A stretch of DNA of 64,000 nucleotides from Bacillus cereus group sp. RP43 (GCF_040459645.1 NZ_JARVHQ010000001.1:2852001-2916000), one strand, 5' to 3'; shown: positions 9,550 through 17,964, numbered from the stretch's first letter. Program-made: numbers and translations. Notes: generated by a model from the sequence alone, not told the origin.

Positions 9550-9571
9550 CAAAAAACATTTAAATTAATAT

Positions 9572-10456
9572 TTAAAACTCAGTTAATACCGGGAATTTAT
9601 AACCTTTAAAATCTAATTCTTTATTACTTCGAACCATTAAATACTTACTAGTCTGTAATTCTGTATATTGTACATCATCAATTCCTAATTGATCTGGGTA
9701 GAAATAAAATTCAATCTCCGTAAATTCCCCAGAGATTTCCTCACATAATTCATCTAAAATCGGAATTACCGGCGCAAATACTCCAAATAATTTTAGTTTT
9801 TGATTTTCTACTGTAAAAACAATTAGCGCATCTAATTTCTCTGAATAATAAAGGTTTTCATTCCATGTTGAATCATACATATTTAAATAAAACGAAGAGC
9901 GGTAATTTAACGTTGAAAATTTATTAGAAAGCCTTTGGCCATTTTCAATAATCTCATGTATTAATTGTCTATCCTCTTCATTATAAAAATCTAACTTTTT
10001 AAGTTGAGAATCTTTATCACTCTTGTTTTCGTATGATACTGTCATCAAATATTCTTGCACAATTTGAAAACCAAATGGTTTATATAGTTCCGGATTTTCA
10101 GTAAACAAGACCGCACACCCGCATTGCTCATCAATTTCCTCTATCATCTTACTAAACAATTGTTTCATTAATCCTCGTCTACGATAATTCGGATGTGTCA
10201 TTACTGATTGAATACCCGCTGCATTTATTTTTTCACCATTAATTAAAAGCGGAAGTGAAAATGCCGCAACATTTGCAATCGCTTTATCATCTTGTAAAAA
10301 TGATAATGCTTTATATGTATAATCCCAATACCCTTTCTCTGAAAAATCCTGCAATGTTTGGCTCGTAATCCCAAACACTTCTTCAAATAAAGGAAATAAC
10401 TGTTCTCTTCTCGGTTCTTCTAATAGAAAGTTTGCCATTTTTTCAACATTCCCCAT
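9572..10456 (-). CDS. GNAT-family N-acetyltransferase, two-domain (Eis-like arrangement)
   Basis: 294 residues. The N-terminal half is a GNAT fold with the acetyl-CoA loop HPNYRRRGLMKQL and a strand ending PFGFQ; the C-terminal half (about 150-294) is a second, divergent domain, as in Eis-like proteins. The start ATG follows GGAGGG by five bases. Substrate unknown. The upstream gap (10457-10718) contains a long AT-rich stretch and a possible weak hairpin around 10647-10697 that may terminate the gene for the MOSC protein. Confidence 0.85.
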   Translation of the reverse strand: MGNVEKMANFLLEEPRREQLFPLFEEVFGITSQTLQDFSEKGYWDYTYKALSFLQDDKAIANVAAFSLPLLINGEKINAAGIQSVMTHPNYRRRGLMKQLFSKMIEEIDEQCGCAVLFTENPELYKPFGFQIVQEYLMTVSYENKSDKDSQLKKLDFYNEEDRQLIHEIIENGQRLSNKFSTLNYRSSFYLNMYDSTWNENLYYSEKLDALIVFTVENQKLKLFGVFAPVIPILDELCEEISGEFTEIEFYFYPDQLGIDDVQYTELQTSKYLMVRSNKELDFKGYKFPVLTEF

Positions 10457-10718
10457 GTTGTCCCTCCATACGTCGATTCCATTAATTTAGATATACTTAT
10501 ATGACCTACTCTCAAAAAATAGGCCTTTCAAATCAATATAGTATCATAAAACTTTTAAAAATGGTTTAATTTATTTTATGTTTTGATTATTAAAAAACAA
10601 GTCGACTAAACTAGTATTAAGATTTTTGAATAATATCATGTTTATTATATAACAAATGGTGCTTCCTACTTATCTTTCCGATAATAGAAATACACCATTT
10701 TATGCAAATATAATTCAC

Positions 10719-11408
10719 CTATTCTTTGATTCCTTCAAGTCGCTCCTTCGTACTAATTTCTTCTCCCTTCACTCGCTTTTCAAACGTCTTTCTCCAACTA
10801 GTAGACAGTGCATTTACTTCTAAAATCCTTTTTAATCCTTCAGAGTTTTGTTTTTCTTTATGCATTATGCGATTCGCAAATAAAATTGACACACCTTTTG
10901 GATCAGGCTTCAACAATTTTAAAGTATCTACCGGTAATATCCACCCTTCTTTTAATACTCGAAAATAAAAACCTGTGTATCCTGTATCTTGAAAATATAA
11001 TGGCAACTTTGGAATATTATATTTCTTCGCTAATTTAAAACAAGGTTGTCTTGGCTGCGTTACTTGTACAATCGCTTCTCCGAGTTGAAACGTGTCACCA
11101 ATACAAACATCTTCTTCACGCATTCCGCTTACTGTTATATTTTCACCGAAAGCCCCATATACAAGTTCCTGATTCAACTCTTTTTCCCAGTAAGGATAGT
11201 GGTCACTAGTATAAACACAAACCGCTTTATCTACCCCTCCATGATGAACTAAATCTGCCTGTCCATCTCCATTAAACTTTAAAAATGATAAAAAAACAGG
11301 TTCCTTTACTTGCTTTTTATTTATCCCTGTTTGAATTAACTTCCCACCATACATAACCTCTTTTGGCAATCCTATATTTAAAGATAGGATTTCATATACT
11401 TTAGTCAT
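10719..11408 (-). CDS. MOSC domain protein (YiiM/YflK type)
   Basis: 229 residues. The MOSC core contains the conserved VHHGGVDKAVCVY, GAFGENITV and the cysteine-bearing QPRQPCFKL, which in the family binds molybdenum cofactor sulfur. A C-terminal helical (3-alpha) region of about 70 residues follows, as in YiiM, which reduces N-hydroxylated compounds. The ATG lies six bases after GAGGAGGG and only 14 bases from the aminotransferase stop, so the two are probably one operon. Confidence 0.88.
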   Translation of the reverse strand: MTKVYEILSLNIGLPKEVMYGGKLIQTGINKKQVKEPVFLSFLKFNGDGQADLVHHGGVDKAVCVYTSDHYPYWEKELNQELVYGAFGENITVSGMREEDVCIGDTFQLGEAIVQVTQPRQPCFKLAKKYNIPKLPLYFQDTGYTGFYFRVLKEGWILPVDTLKLLKPDPKGVSILFANRIMHKEKQNSEGLKRILEVNALSTSWRKTFEKRVKGEEISTKERLEGIKE

Positions 11409-11422
11409 TCAAATCCCTCCTC

Positions 11423-12748
11423 TTACTTGCGGTACAACTTTTCAAAAGACTCATTTATTATTTCAAACCCTCTATCTATTTCTTCGTTTGAGATAACTAG
11501 AGGGGGTAAAAAGCGTAGTACATTATCAAATATCCCCGCTCCAATACTTATAAGCCCATTCTTCCAAAAATCTTCAATTAGCTTTACTGTTAGTTCTTTT
11601 GCAGGTTCTTTCGTTATGCGATTCGTTACAAGTTCCATTGCAACCATCGCACCGATTCCACGAACATCACCAATCACTTCGTACTTTAATTGCATTTGAT
11701 GTAGATGTGACATTATTCTATTTCCAATTTGCTGACCCCTTTCAACTAGATTTTCTTCTTCCATTATTTCAAATACAGCAAGACCAGCTGCACATGATAA
11801 CGGACTCCCGGCAAAAGTTCCACCAATTTGTCCTCTCCCAGGAATGTCCATCAACTCCTTACGACCGACAATAGCACTTAATGGTAAACCGCCAGCAATT
11901 GATTTTGACAAAGTCATTATGTCAGGTTCTATATGAAAATGTTCCGTTGCAAACCATTTCCCTGTTCGGCCAAATCCAGTTTGCACTTCATCCATTATCA
12001 TTAAAATACCGTATTGATTACAAATTTCTCGTAATCGTTTTACAAATGAAATAGAAGGAACAATAAATCCACCTTCTCCTTGTACTGGTTCCATTACGAT
12101 TGCTGCTACTTGTTCAGGTGATACTTCTTCTAAAAACTTTTCAAACTGATAGATGACTTGAGAATCCACTTCTTCAGGAGAAACTCCTTCTTCAGCTCTG
12201 TAATAGTACGGATACGGCAATATATGCATGTCTGAAACGAACGGACCAAATCCTGCTTTATATGGATTTTCTTTGGTCGATAAAGACATTGTCATTAATG
12301 TTCTCCCATGAAATCCTCGTTCAAACGAAATTACTTTCCTCCTCCCTGTTACTTTACGTGCGATCTTTACAGCATTTTCAATCGCTTCCGCACCACTATT
12401 GGCAAACATCGTTTTTTTCTTGCTTGTACCTGGCACTTTCTCATTAATTTTCTCCGCTAAAGTAATATAATTTTCATATGGAGTTACATGAAAACAAGGA
12501 TGTATAAATGATTCTGCTTGTTTTTGTACCGCTCTTACAACTTTCGGATGACAATGTCCAACATTTTGCATACCAATTCCACCAGCAAAATCAATAAACT
12601 GATTTCCGTCTACATCTGTTATTATCGCTCCCCTTGCTTCTTTTACATATAAAGGCGTTAAATGATATATTCCTTTCGGTACAGCCTCCTCATACCTTTT
12701 TTGAAGTACTTGTGAATAACTGCCCGGTAATACACTAGATTTCAACAA
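11423..12748 (-). CDS. gabT: Class III aminotransferase, 4-aminobutyrate type
   Basis: 441 residues, the usual length of GabT. The PLP site is complete: the phosphate-binding NSGAEAIENAVK, the aspartate in IMDEVQTGFGRTG, and the Schiff-base lysine in TLSKSIAGGLPLSA. EPVQGEGGF also matches. It would convert 4-aminobutyrate (or a related omega-amino acid) and 2-oxoglutarate to the semialdehyde and glutamate. No succinate-semialdehyde dehydrogenase is next to it, so the true substrate could differ. It is divergent from a LysR gene that probably regulates it. Confidence 0.85.
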   Translation of the reverse strand: MLKSSVLPGSYSQVLQKRYEEAVPKGIYHLTPLYVKEARGAIITDVDGNQFIDFAGGIGMQNVGHCHPKVVRAVQKQAESFIHPCFHVTPYENYITLAEKINEKVPGTSKKKTMFANSGAEAIENAVKIARKVTGRRKVISFERGFHGRTLMTMSLSTKENPYKAGFGPFVSDMHILPYPYYYRAEEGVSPEEVDSQVIYQFEKFLEEVSPEQVAAIVMEPVQGEGGFIVPSISFVKRLREICNQYGILMIMDEVQTGFGRTGKWFATEHFHIEPDIMTLSKSIAGGLPLSAIVGRKELMDIPGRGQIGGTFAGSPLSCAAGLAVFEIMEEENLVERGQQIGNRIMSHLHQMQLKYEVIGDVRGIGAMVAMELVTNRITKEPAKELTVKLIEDFWKNGLISIGAGIFDNVLRFLPPLVISNEEIDRGFEIINESFEKLYRK

Positions 12749-12849
12749 TTCTTCTTCACCTCATCTAATTTTTTAATCAATCCATTTCTGATAAAGTGAT
12801 TATATATCCCACAAAACCATTGTTCAATTCAATTATTTATATAATAATG

Positions 12850-12864
12850 ATAGGTATATCCTAT
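12850..12864. promoter_or_regulatory. 15-bp palindrome, candidate LysR-type operator
   Basis: ATAGGTATATCCTAT is a perfect palindrome in the intergenic region between gabT and the LysR gene. Its T-N11-A form fits LysR-type binding. It overlaps the only upstream ATG (12863), which argues against that codon as the regulator's start. Confidence 0.5.
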
Positions 12865-12886
12865 GATTAAACTTGAGGTGATTTCA

Positions 12887-13780
12887 ATCGAATTACGACA
12901 ATTAGAATACTTTTTAGCTGTTTCGAAAGAATTACATTTTACAAAAGCAGCCGAGAAATTAAATATTTCACAACCTTCCCTAAGCCAACAAATACGTGCA
13001 TTAGAACATGAAGTAGGCATGCCACTTTTCGATCGAATTGGTAAAAAAATATCTTTAACTGAAGCAGGAAGAGTTTTATTATCGCACAGTAAAACAATCT
13101 TTCACGAAGTCGAACAAGCTCGTTCTGCCATTCAAGATTTAAATGGATTACATCATGGTTCCTTAACAATAGGATCTTTGTTAACCGTAGTAAATTATTT
13201 ACTACCACTAGCTATATTAGATTTCAATAAGCAATATCCAAATATCGAACTCTCTGTGTTGGGGCTTCGTACAGGAGAAATTCGTGAAAAATTATTACAA
13301 AATGAATTAGATATTGGTATTACATTTCTCCCGGTGCAAGATAAAGAGATTGTTTCTATCCCACTATATAAAAGTGAACTTACATTAGTTGTGCCAACCA
13401 GCCATTCTTTAACTGAACGTAAGTATGTATCTATTGAAGAATTACAGGACTATCCTTTAATTCTTCTTCCTAAAAATTTCTATTTAACAGAACTAATTAC
13501 ATCTCATTGCCAAAACTTTAACTTTAAACCAAAGCCAATTTTAGAAATTAGTACAATGGAATCTTTAATTCAAATGGTCGCACAAGGTATGGGGATTACC
13601 GTGTTACCAAAACCGTATATAGACTTTTTGCAAAGTGAGCACATACAAGCTATTAAAATTGAAAAACCCACTCCAACAATAGAGATAGGACTTATTTATA
13701 GAAGAGATAAATATATGTGCGCTGCTACCCGGAAATTTATTGAGCAACTCAAAATAACAGTACATTCTTTACAAAAATAA
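12887..13780 (+). CDS. LysR-family transcriptional regulator with apparent ATC start
   Basis: The protein reads ELRQLEYFLAVSKELHFTKAAEKL at the N-terminus, a standard LysR winged helix-turn-helix, followed by a two-lobe effector domain; about 298 residues. GAGGTGA at 12875-12881 is followed after five bases by ATC at 12887, exactly where family members have ATG. Alternatives are GTG 12878, buried in the ribosome site, and ATG 12863, inside a palindrome with no good ribosome site. The rest of the gene is intact. It probably controls the divergent aminotransferase gene. Confidence 0.85.
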   Translation: MELRQLEYFLAVSKELHFTKAAEKLNISQPSLSQQIRALEHEVGMPLFDRIGKKISLTEAGRVLLSHSKTIFHEVEQARSAIQDLNGLHHGSLTIGSLLTVVNYLLPLAILDFNKQYPNIELSVLGLRTGEIREKLLQNELDIGITFLPVQDKEIVSIPLYKSELTLVVPTSHSLTERKYVSIEELQDYPLILLPKNFYLTELITSHCQNFNFKPKPILEISTMESLIQMVAQGMGITVLPKPYIDFLQSEHIQAIKIEKPTPTIEIGLIYRRDKYMCAATRKFIEQLKITVHSLQK

Positions 13781-13784
13781 GCAT

Positions 13785-13842
13785 AAAAAGAGATTATCCT
13801 ATGCAGCCGTTACACAACGACCTATTAGAATAATCTCTTTTT
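13785..13842 (+). terminator. Terminator of the LysR gene
   Basis: Complementary arms AAAAAGAGATTAT and ATAATCTCTTTTT are separated by 32 bases that can fold further. Confidence 0.75.
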
Positions 13843-14035
13843 ATAATGATATAAAACATTACATTTTATGGTTTCTTTTCTAATAACCTATTATTCATTA
13901 TAGGTGTTAAATTATTATCGTATTATTAAGCTACACATCAGCGATATTTTATGTCTATTTCGTATAGGTGTTAGCAAGTCCGTTTGCAAACTTGTTAGCA
14001 CATTTTTATAAAAATTATATAATACTTCACAAAGT

Positions 14036-14080
14036 AGGAATCCGTTTCGATCAATCTTTTTTCAAAATGGATTCCTTTTT
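14036..14080. terminator. Probable terminator near the bacteriocin precursor
   Basis: AGGAATCC and GGATTCCT form a stem followed by a T run on the plus strand; it also lies directly beyond the minus-strand precursor stop at 14089. The region 13843-14035 contains nothing I can name. Confidence 0.5.
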
Positions 14081-14088
14081 GTCTCTTA

Positions 14089-14430
14089 TCAATATTCAAA
14101 TGTTACAGTAGTACCATTAAAACCATTTAAACCATCAAAACAATTAGAGCAATTAGAGCAATTAGAGCAACCACCACAACCAAAACAACTAAAGCAACCG
14201 AAGCAACCAAAACAACGGAATCCACCACAACGACCTCCGCCACAACCACCACAACGACCTCCGCCACAACCGCCACAGCGACCTCCGCCACAACCGCCAC
14301 AGCGACGAGCATCATCTGTAATATAGTAATATGGATATTGGTTTTGCTGATCCCAATACACAATATTTCCAGACTGATAATCATTAAGGCTTAACGCTTG
14401 TAGTTCTTGTTGAAACTTATTCATTTTCAT
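14089..14430 (-). CDS. Heterocycloanthracin/sonorensin-family bacteriocin precursor
   Basis: 113 residues. A conserved leader (QQELQALSLNDYQSGNIVYWDQQNQ region, ending DDARR) is followed by a core of repeated RCGGCGGG units, then FGCFGC and SNCSNCSNC stretches. This is the hallmark of the heterocycloanthracin/sonorensin thiazole/oxazole-modified peptide family, in which Cys and Ser/Thr are cyclised. The cyclodehydratase and dehydrogenase are not in this window; in this family they are known to be encoded far away. ATG follows GGAGGTCATG. The repeated core is prone to length change. Confidence 0.9.
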   Translation of the reverse strand: MKMNKFQQELQALSLNDYQSGNIVYWDQQNQYPYYYITDDARRCGGCGGGRCGGCGGGRCGGCGGGRCGGFRCFGCFGCFSCFGCGGCSNCSNCSNCFDGLNGFNGTTVTFEY

Positions 14431-14507
14431 GACCTCCGTTTATAAACTACAACCCCATCGATGCTTTCCTATATTTCTGTTCGTTAAATCTAAGTAAAAA
14501 TAGCGCT

Positions 14508-14664
14508 ATAAAGTGAAACTTTAATCAGTGGGGAGTGTTCATCCCCCACTGATTATTAGCCCGCACCAATCGGGCGTTTACAGGTAGCCCGACTCCCACC
14601 TAACTTCTTTGCTTCAGTCGAATTTTGAGGTGGGAGTTTTACTGCCCACAAATAGCGGGATAAA
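14508..14664. repeat. bcr1-like chromosomal repeat, copy 1
   Basis: About 150 bp flanked by direct ATAAA copies (14508-14512 and 14660-14664; TTTAT on the other strand). It contains two strong hairpins: a CAGTGGGG/CCCCCACTG arm pair and GCCCGCACCAATCGGGC, and ends CTGCCCACAAATAGCGGG. The flanking TTTAT duplication and size match the bcr1 element of the B. cereus group, a non-autonomous mobile repeat. The name is from memory. Confidence 0.75.
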
Positions 14665-14765
14665 CTAAGTTCAATACGTACACCAACAAAATATGACCTA
14701 TCACTAGAGGATGCACCTTGTTCATATGCCTATTTTTAGGTTATTTTTACTATAGGCTCATTTTT

Positions 14766-14924
14766 ATAAAGTGAAACTTTAATCAGTGGGGGTTTTGTTC
14801 ATCCCCCACTGATTATTAGCCCGCACCAATCGGGCGTTTACGGGCAGTTAATCTCCCACCTAACTTCTTTGCTCCAGTCGAATTTTGAGGTGGGAATTTT
14901 ACTGCCCACAAATAGCGGGATAAA
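14766..14924. repeat. bcr1-like chromosomal repeat, copy 2
   Basis: Nearly identical to copy 1 and in the same orientation, again bounded by ATAAA at 14766-14770 and 14920-14924. The 101 bases between the copies hold no gene. Confidence 0.75.
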
Positions 14925-15015
14925 TGGAAATTATAAAATATGAATTTAAACAATAACATTTAGATTTATGTCATCATTTTCTAGTTCTATAGTCGTATAT
15001 TCCCCCCGCATATTT

Positions 15016-15267
15016 TTATAAATTGTATACAGTTCCATATGGAATTGTTGAAACAGAAATTCCGTAAGGTGTAATATGATGCATTGGATAATAATACTCC
15101 ATAGATGAATAGTACGGTTGTATGCCTTGCTGTATTTGTTGCATTTGCTGCTGTGCTTGTAACGCTTGTTGAACAGCTTGAATTGTACTTTGTGCTCCAC
15201 TATACGTAATACCCGCCGTACCATACGGACGCATTCTATCTCGGGTATCAAAATATGAATAAAACAT
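15016..15267 (-). CDS. Small Gln/Tyr-rich protein, B. cereus-group type, unknown function
   Basis: 83 residues with a central helix-like Gln/Ala stretch (QAVQQALQAQQQMQQIQQG) and a Tyr/Pro-rich C-terminus (SSMEYYYPMHHITPYG). The ATG follows GGAAGTGAG. The composition recalls small spore-coat or DUF3947-like proteins, but I cannot assign it firmly. An overlapping frame (14946-15251) has an implausible composition and is judged a shadow. It lies next to two mobile repeats. Confidence 0.55.
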   Translation of the reverse strand: MFYSYFDTRDRMRPYGTAGITYSGAQSTIQAVQQALQAQQQMQQIQQGIQPYYSSMEYYYPMHHITPYGISVSTIPYGTVYNL

Positions 15268-15516
15268 TAGTATTCAACTCACTTCCATATAAGTTATTAC
15301 AAAGTATATTATGAGTATTAATTTCAGTGAGTGTTAAAAACTAGTCCACTAGCTTTTATTCAAATAACGTTTTTGTTCAACTGCCTTCTTTTAATCCCCA
15401 CTCCTTATCAAAATATAATCTTATATATCTTTCAATTTATTATGATGCAAGTGTCTACACTAAATTGTTAGACAAGCATAAAATAAATTAAATCTAATAA
15501 TAAAGGAAAAATAAAT

Positions 15517-15840
15517 ATGCAAAACCGTTACATGCTTACAGTCAAACTCACCTCATTTAACGGGACAACGCTGACTGGCATTACTATAGAAGGTATCACG
15601 CTGACAGCGAACGTCACGTTAAGAACAACCTATCATCAAGCAATTCTCAATCGCTTTCCCCATCAGGACCCAGTTCGCCCCCTAGTCGTGAACTATAACG
15701 TAGCCGTCAAATCTGGCAGAAGATCTGCTATCTTGAATGCCGTGACGCAACTCACGAATGCTGGGGTAAGCGCGCAGGTCCGTCTGGATTCCTGCAACAA
15801 TACCGTGGCATCCTTCCGTCCCGTTCCCTCAATAATATAA
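15517..15840 (+). CDS. Orphan 107-residue protein in a G+C-richer patch
   Basis: The reading frame encodes a Thr/Val-rich, probably all-beta protein (LTSFNGTTLTGITIEGITLTA near the N-terminus is an internal near-repeat of T-G-T/I units). No family recognised. Codon choice uses many GCC, CTG and CAG-type codons and the DNA is visibly richer in G+C than its surroundings. A weak AAAGGAAAA ribosome site precedes the ATG. It is followed by a perfect 11-bp hairpin. Recent acquisition is plausible. Confidence 0.6.
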   Translation: MQNRYMLTVKLTSFNGTTLTGITIEGITLTANVTLRTTYHQAILNRFPHQDPVRPLVVNYNVAVKSGRRSAILNAVTQLTNAGVSAQVRLDSCNNTVASFRPVPSII

Positions 15841-15846
15841 GTCAGA

Positions 15847-15881
15847 TACCCGTCACAATAGGATACCGACTGTGACGGGTA
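15847..15881 (+). terminator. Hairpin after the orphan gene
   Basis: TACCCGTCACA at 15847-15857 pairs perfectly with 15871-15881. There is no T run afterwards, so it is a terminator only by position. Confidence 0.45.
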
Positions 15882-16418
15882 CGAAGCTGTTCGAGTGAAT
15901 AGCCCTCAAATTTGTCCCCATCCCATTTCCCTTCACTCCTTGAATATTTTTTCAAAACCAATACATACTATTCTCAAGCCGCCGTATCCACGGCTAATAC
16001 TTCTTTCTTTTGTTACAGCAGAAGCAGGTAGCTACGTCACTTATCTGCTTTCTCTGTATATTTTTTAAAATATCGAAAAGACTACATACAAGCTGTTTGA
16101 ACTAGCAGCTTCACTCTTCTTGTAATGGGAAAGCAATTTATCACAATTAGCTAACTCATTCGACTCACTGGCAGACAACCAAAATTGTTGTCTGCTTTTT
16201 GTATGGAATTTTTCATTTTGCATATACTACTTTTGAGCCTGTTTACCAATGCAAGCCATTTTGGTGTTTTGAATTCCGACTAAGCTTTTTTGTTGCATAG
16301 ATTATTACATCTTTGACAACACTGGTTAAAAGCGCGTTTTCTGGTTATTCGTAGTTCTAGTCCAGAATAATTTTTCTCCTATAAAGGACAGTAGGTACGA
16401 CTGCTCGTCCTTTTTTAC
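15882..16418. other. Gene-poor stretch, possibly decayed phage DNA
   Basis: No complete gene in 15882-16418. On the minus strand a short open stretch near 15990-16045 reads DVATCFCCNKRKKY before a stop, which looks like the end of a small Cys-rich phage-type protein. Further on is a strong plus-strand terminator (16171-16200) that now has no gene in front of it. The stretch probably represents eroded accessory DNA. Confidence 0.4.
16171..16200 (+). terminator. Orphan terminator
   Basis: GCAGACAAC and GTTGTCTGC form a 9-bp stem followed by TTTTT. No intact plus-strand gene lies within 300 bases upstream. Confidence 0.75.
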
Positions 16419-16724
16419 TTATATCGCATACTCTCCCTTTTGACAGCTATGAACCACATTGCCTTCTTCATCGAAGTAAGCGATTTCCCAATAAGGGTGG
16501 CAGTTGTACGCTTCTATTTCCCCATCGAACAAATTAGTTTTCCAATTTCCAACGATTGTACCCCACTTACCAGCTACATTTACTCGCATACCCATGTAAG
16601 CAAAATGTAGATTTCGGTGGTTCTACATTTTCTTGAAAGCTTTTTCCGCGCTGTACATCTGCTTGATGTCAAAAACACCTTCGTTCTCGCACTTTACAAA
16701 CTTCATGAATTCTGTCATTGGCAT
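16419..16724 (-). pseudogene. Phage-type small protein interrupted by an in-frame TAG
   Basis: Reading from ATG 16722-16724 gives MPMTEFMKFVKCENEGVF to a TAG at 16623-16625 (codon 34). The same frame then continues without another stop through AYMGMRVNVAGKWGTIVGN and NCHPYWEIAYFDEEGNVV to TAA 16419. Both halves have ordinary coding character, so a single nonsense change, perhaps AAG to TAG, split a gene of about 101 codons. The IGN/NCHP/WE-YFD pattern is reminiscent of small prophage proteins. Function unknown. Confidence 0.6.
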
Positions 16725-16774
16725 TTGATATCTCTTTAACTTTAAGGGTATATTCTTATGTCTTACCCAATATG

Positions 16775-16834
16775 CAAGAAGATGCAGTGAAAACATTCGC
16801 GAAGAGTATATTTCGATATGTGTTTGCAAACACA
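16775..16834 (+). other. Coding fragment related to 5531-5590
   Basis: In frame this reads QEDAVKTFAKSIFRYVFANT, matching the fragment at 5531. It ends in a perfect palindrome. No start codon in frame; probably the degraded end of an unidentified gene. Confidence 0.4.
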
Positions 16835-16843
16835 TATCGAAAT
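16810..16843. repeat. 34-bp perfect palindrome
   Basis: The two 17-base halves are exact reverse complements with no loop; the centre is TTTGCAAA. No T run follows. It may be a cruciform-forming site, a recombination site or a protein-binding site in decayed phage DNA. Confidence 0.7.
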
Positions 16844-16914
16844 GCTCAAAAGCATTGATTTAAAGGCATCTATAGCATATTGAAATAAAACATTACATAT
16901 AAACTCATATAATT

Positions 16915-17178
16915 TTAGTGTACCTTTTTTGAGATTGGAATATATTTTGTAAAATACGCCCCCACTAGCAACAATACGATTGAGACTAGCCAAGTAAAAA
17001 TACCGCCAAAATGAAGCCAATATGCAAACAAATTTAAAATTGCAATTAAAAAGCAACAAATAGAAGTTAATGCACTTTTTAATCCTTTTATCCCCGCTTT
17101 TTTTCTTTTTTGATAAGTTATATACATCGAAGCGACTAGAAAAAGGATTAGAACAATTGGTAACATAGCTTGTTGCAA
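16915..17178 (-). CDS. Small membrane protein of unknown function
   Basis: 87 residues with three hydrophobic segments (AMLPIVLILFLVASMYITY; ICCFLIAILNLFAYWL; FTWLVSIVLLLVGAYF) separated by a basic loop (KRKKAGIKG). TTG 17176-17178 is seven bases after AGGAGGG and is preferred to TTG 17182-17184, which is too close; ATG 17166 is possible. No family recognised. Confidence 0.7.
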   Translation of the reverse strand: MQQAMLPIVLILFLVASMYITYQKRKKAGIKGLKSALTSICCFLIAILNLFAYWLHFGGIFTWLVSIVLLLVGAYFTKYIPISKKVH

Positions 17179-17532
17179 TGGCAATCCCTCCTGTCTATTT
17201 CCACACCCTTGATTTCACCATTTAATTCCTTTTATTACAGTCCTTTTTTCTTTTCACTTGGCTAAACTAAATATTATTTGATGTCTACTCAAAACCTTGT
17301 TAAAATCACTTCAAGAACATACATTCGAAATGTTGTTAATGTGCGTATAATATTTTAAAACTAGATTAAATAATTCCAAATGGATAAAACTCTATATTGA
17401 AACTTCTTATTGGCGATCAACTATTTGTTGAAACGAGCAAACTTGTATTTATAGGATTGCAAATAGTCGCATTGAACAGTTAAAGAATAATTTTTTAATC
17501 ATCCATTTATCATGATAAGAGAGGAAGCATTT
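17179..17532. other. Intergenic stretch without recognisable content
   Basis: About 350 AT-rich bases between divergent genes. Both promoters must lie here but no convincing -35/-10 pair, repeat or coding remnant stands out. Confidence 0.5.
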
Positions 17533-17964
17533 ATGATTAAAAGCAAACCAGTTGACGAATTAACTATTGAAGACTTGAAACAAAACCCAATATGGGAATG
17601 GGCAATAGATGAAGAGGAATACGAAGAGTGCGATGAAACGTGGGTAAAACCAGTTGAAACTATAAATTTCACAGAAGAATTAAACGGTTCAATAGTACTG
17701 GGCGAATTAATAATACATAATGATGAGAAATTCCCTATGATGTGTAGTATTGATATTGAAAATAACGCGGTATTAATTAGTTCCGTTGTTTTTTATAACG
17801 AAAAAGAAAATGAGTATATTGCTATAGAAGATGTAGTAAAAAAGGTTGAGATGCCAATCTCAATTAATATTTATCTCACAATTAATGGAGAGCCTAGATC
17901 TTTAAAATTCTCTGCAAATAAAATTGATATTTATAAAAACACTATAAAAACTAACTTAAATTAA
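17533..17964 (+). CDS. Acidic soluble protein of unknown function (immunity-protein-like)
   Basis: 143 residues from ATG 17533, which follows AGAGGAAGC; a further upstream in-frame ATG (17512) has no ribosome site. It is acidic, with an NPIWEWAIDEEEYEECDETW segment near the N-terminus and predicted beta strands later. The early WEWA-DEE-E pattern occurs in small immunity-type proteins, but I do not recognise a family and see no toxin next to it. Confidence 0.6.
   Translation: MIKSKPVDELTIEDLKQNPIWEWAIDEEEYEECDETWVKPVETINFTEELNGSIVLGELIIHNDEKFPMMCSIDIENNAVLISSVVFYNEKENEYIAIEDVVKKVEMPISINIYLTINGEPRSLKFSANKIDIYKNTIKTNLN

Noticed and set aside
12863..12886. ATG 12863 or GTG 12878 as the LysR start
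   Set aside because: The first lies in a palindrome without ribosome site, the second inside the ribosome site. Not fully excluded; it would add nine or three residues absent from the family.
14127..14384. Val/Ala-rich alternative frame over the bacteriocin precursor
   Set aside because: Shadow of the Cys/Gly repeat; the chosen frame has the known family leader.
14946..15251. 101-codon frame overlapping the Gln-rich protein
   Set aside because: Basic, Cys/His-scattered composition without a ribosome site; the overlapping frame with ATG 15267 is more protein-like.
14430..17200. Complete prophage or integrative island
   Set aside because: No integrase, attachment repeats or structural genes; only scraps, so called decayed accessory DNA.
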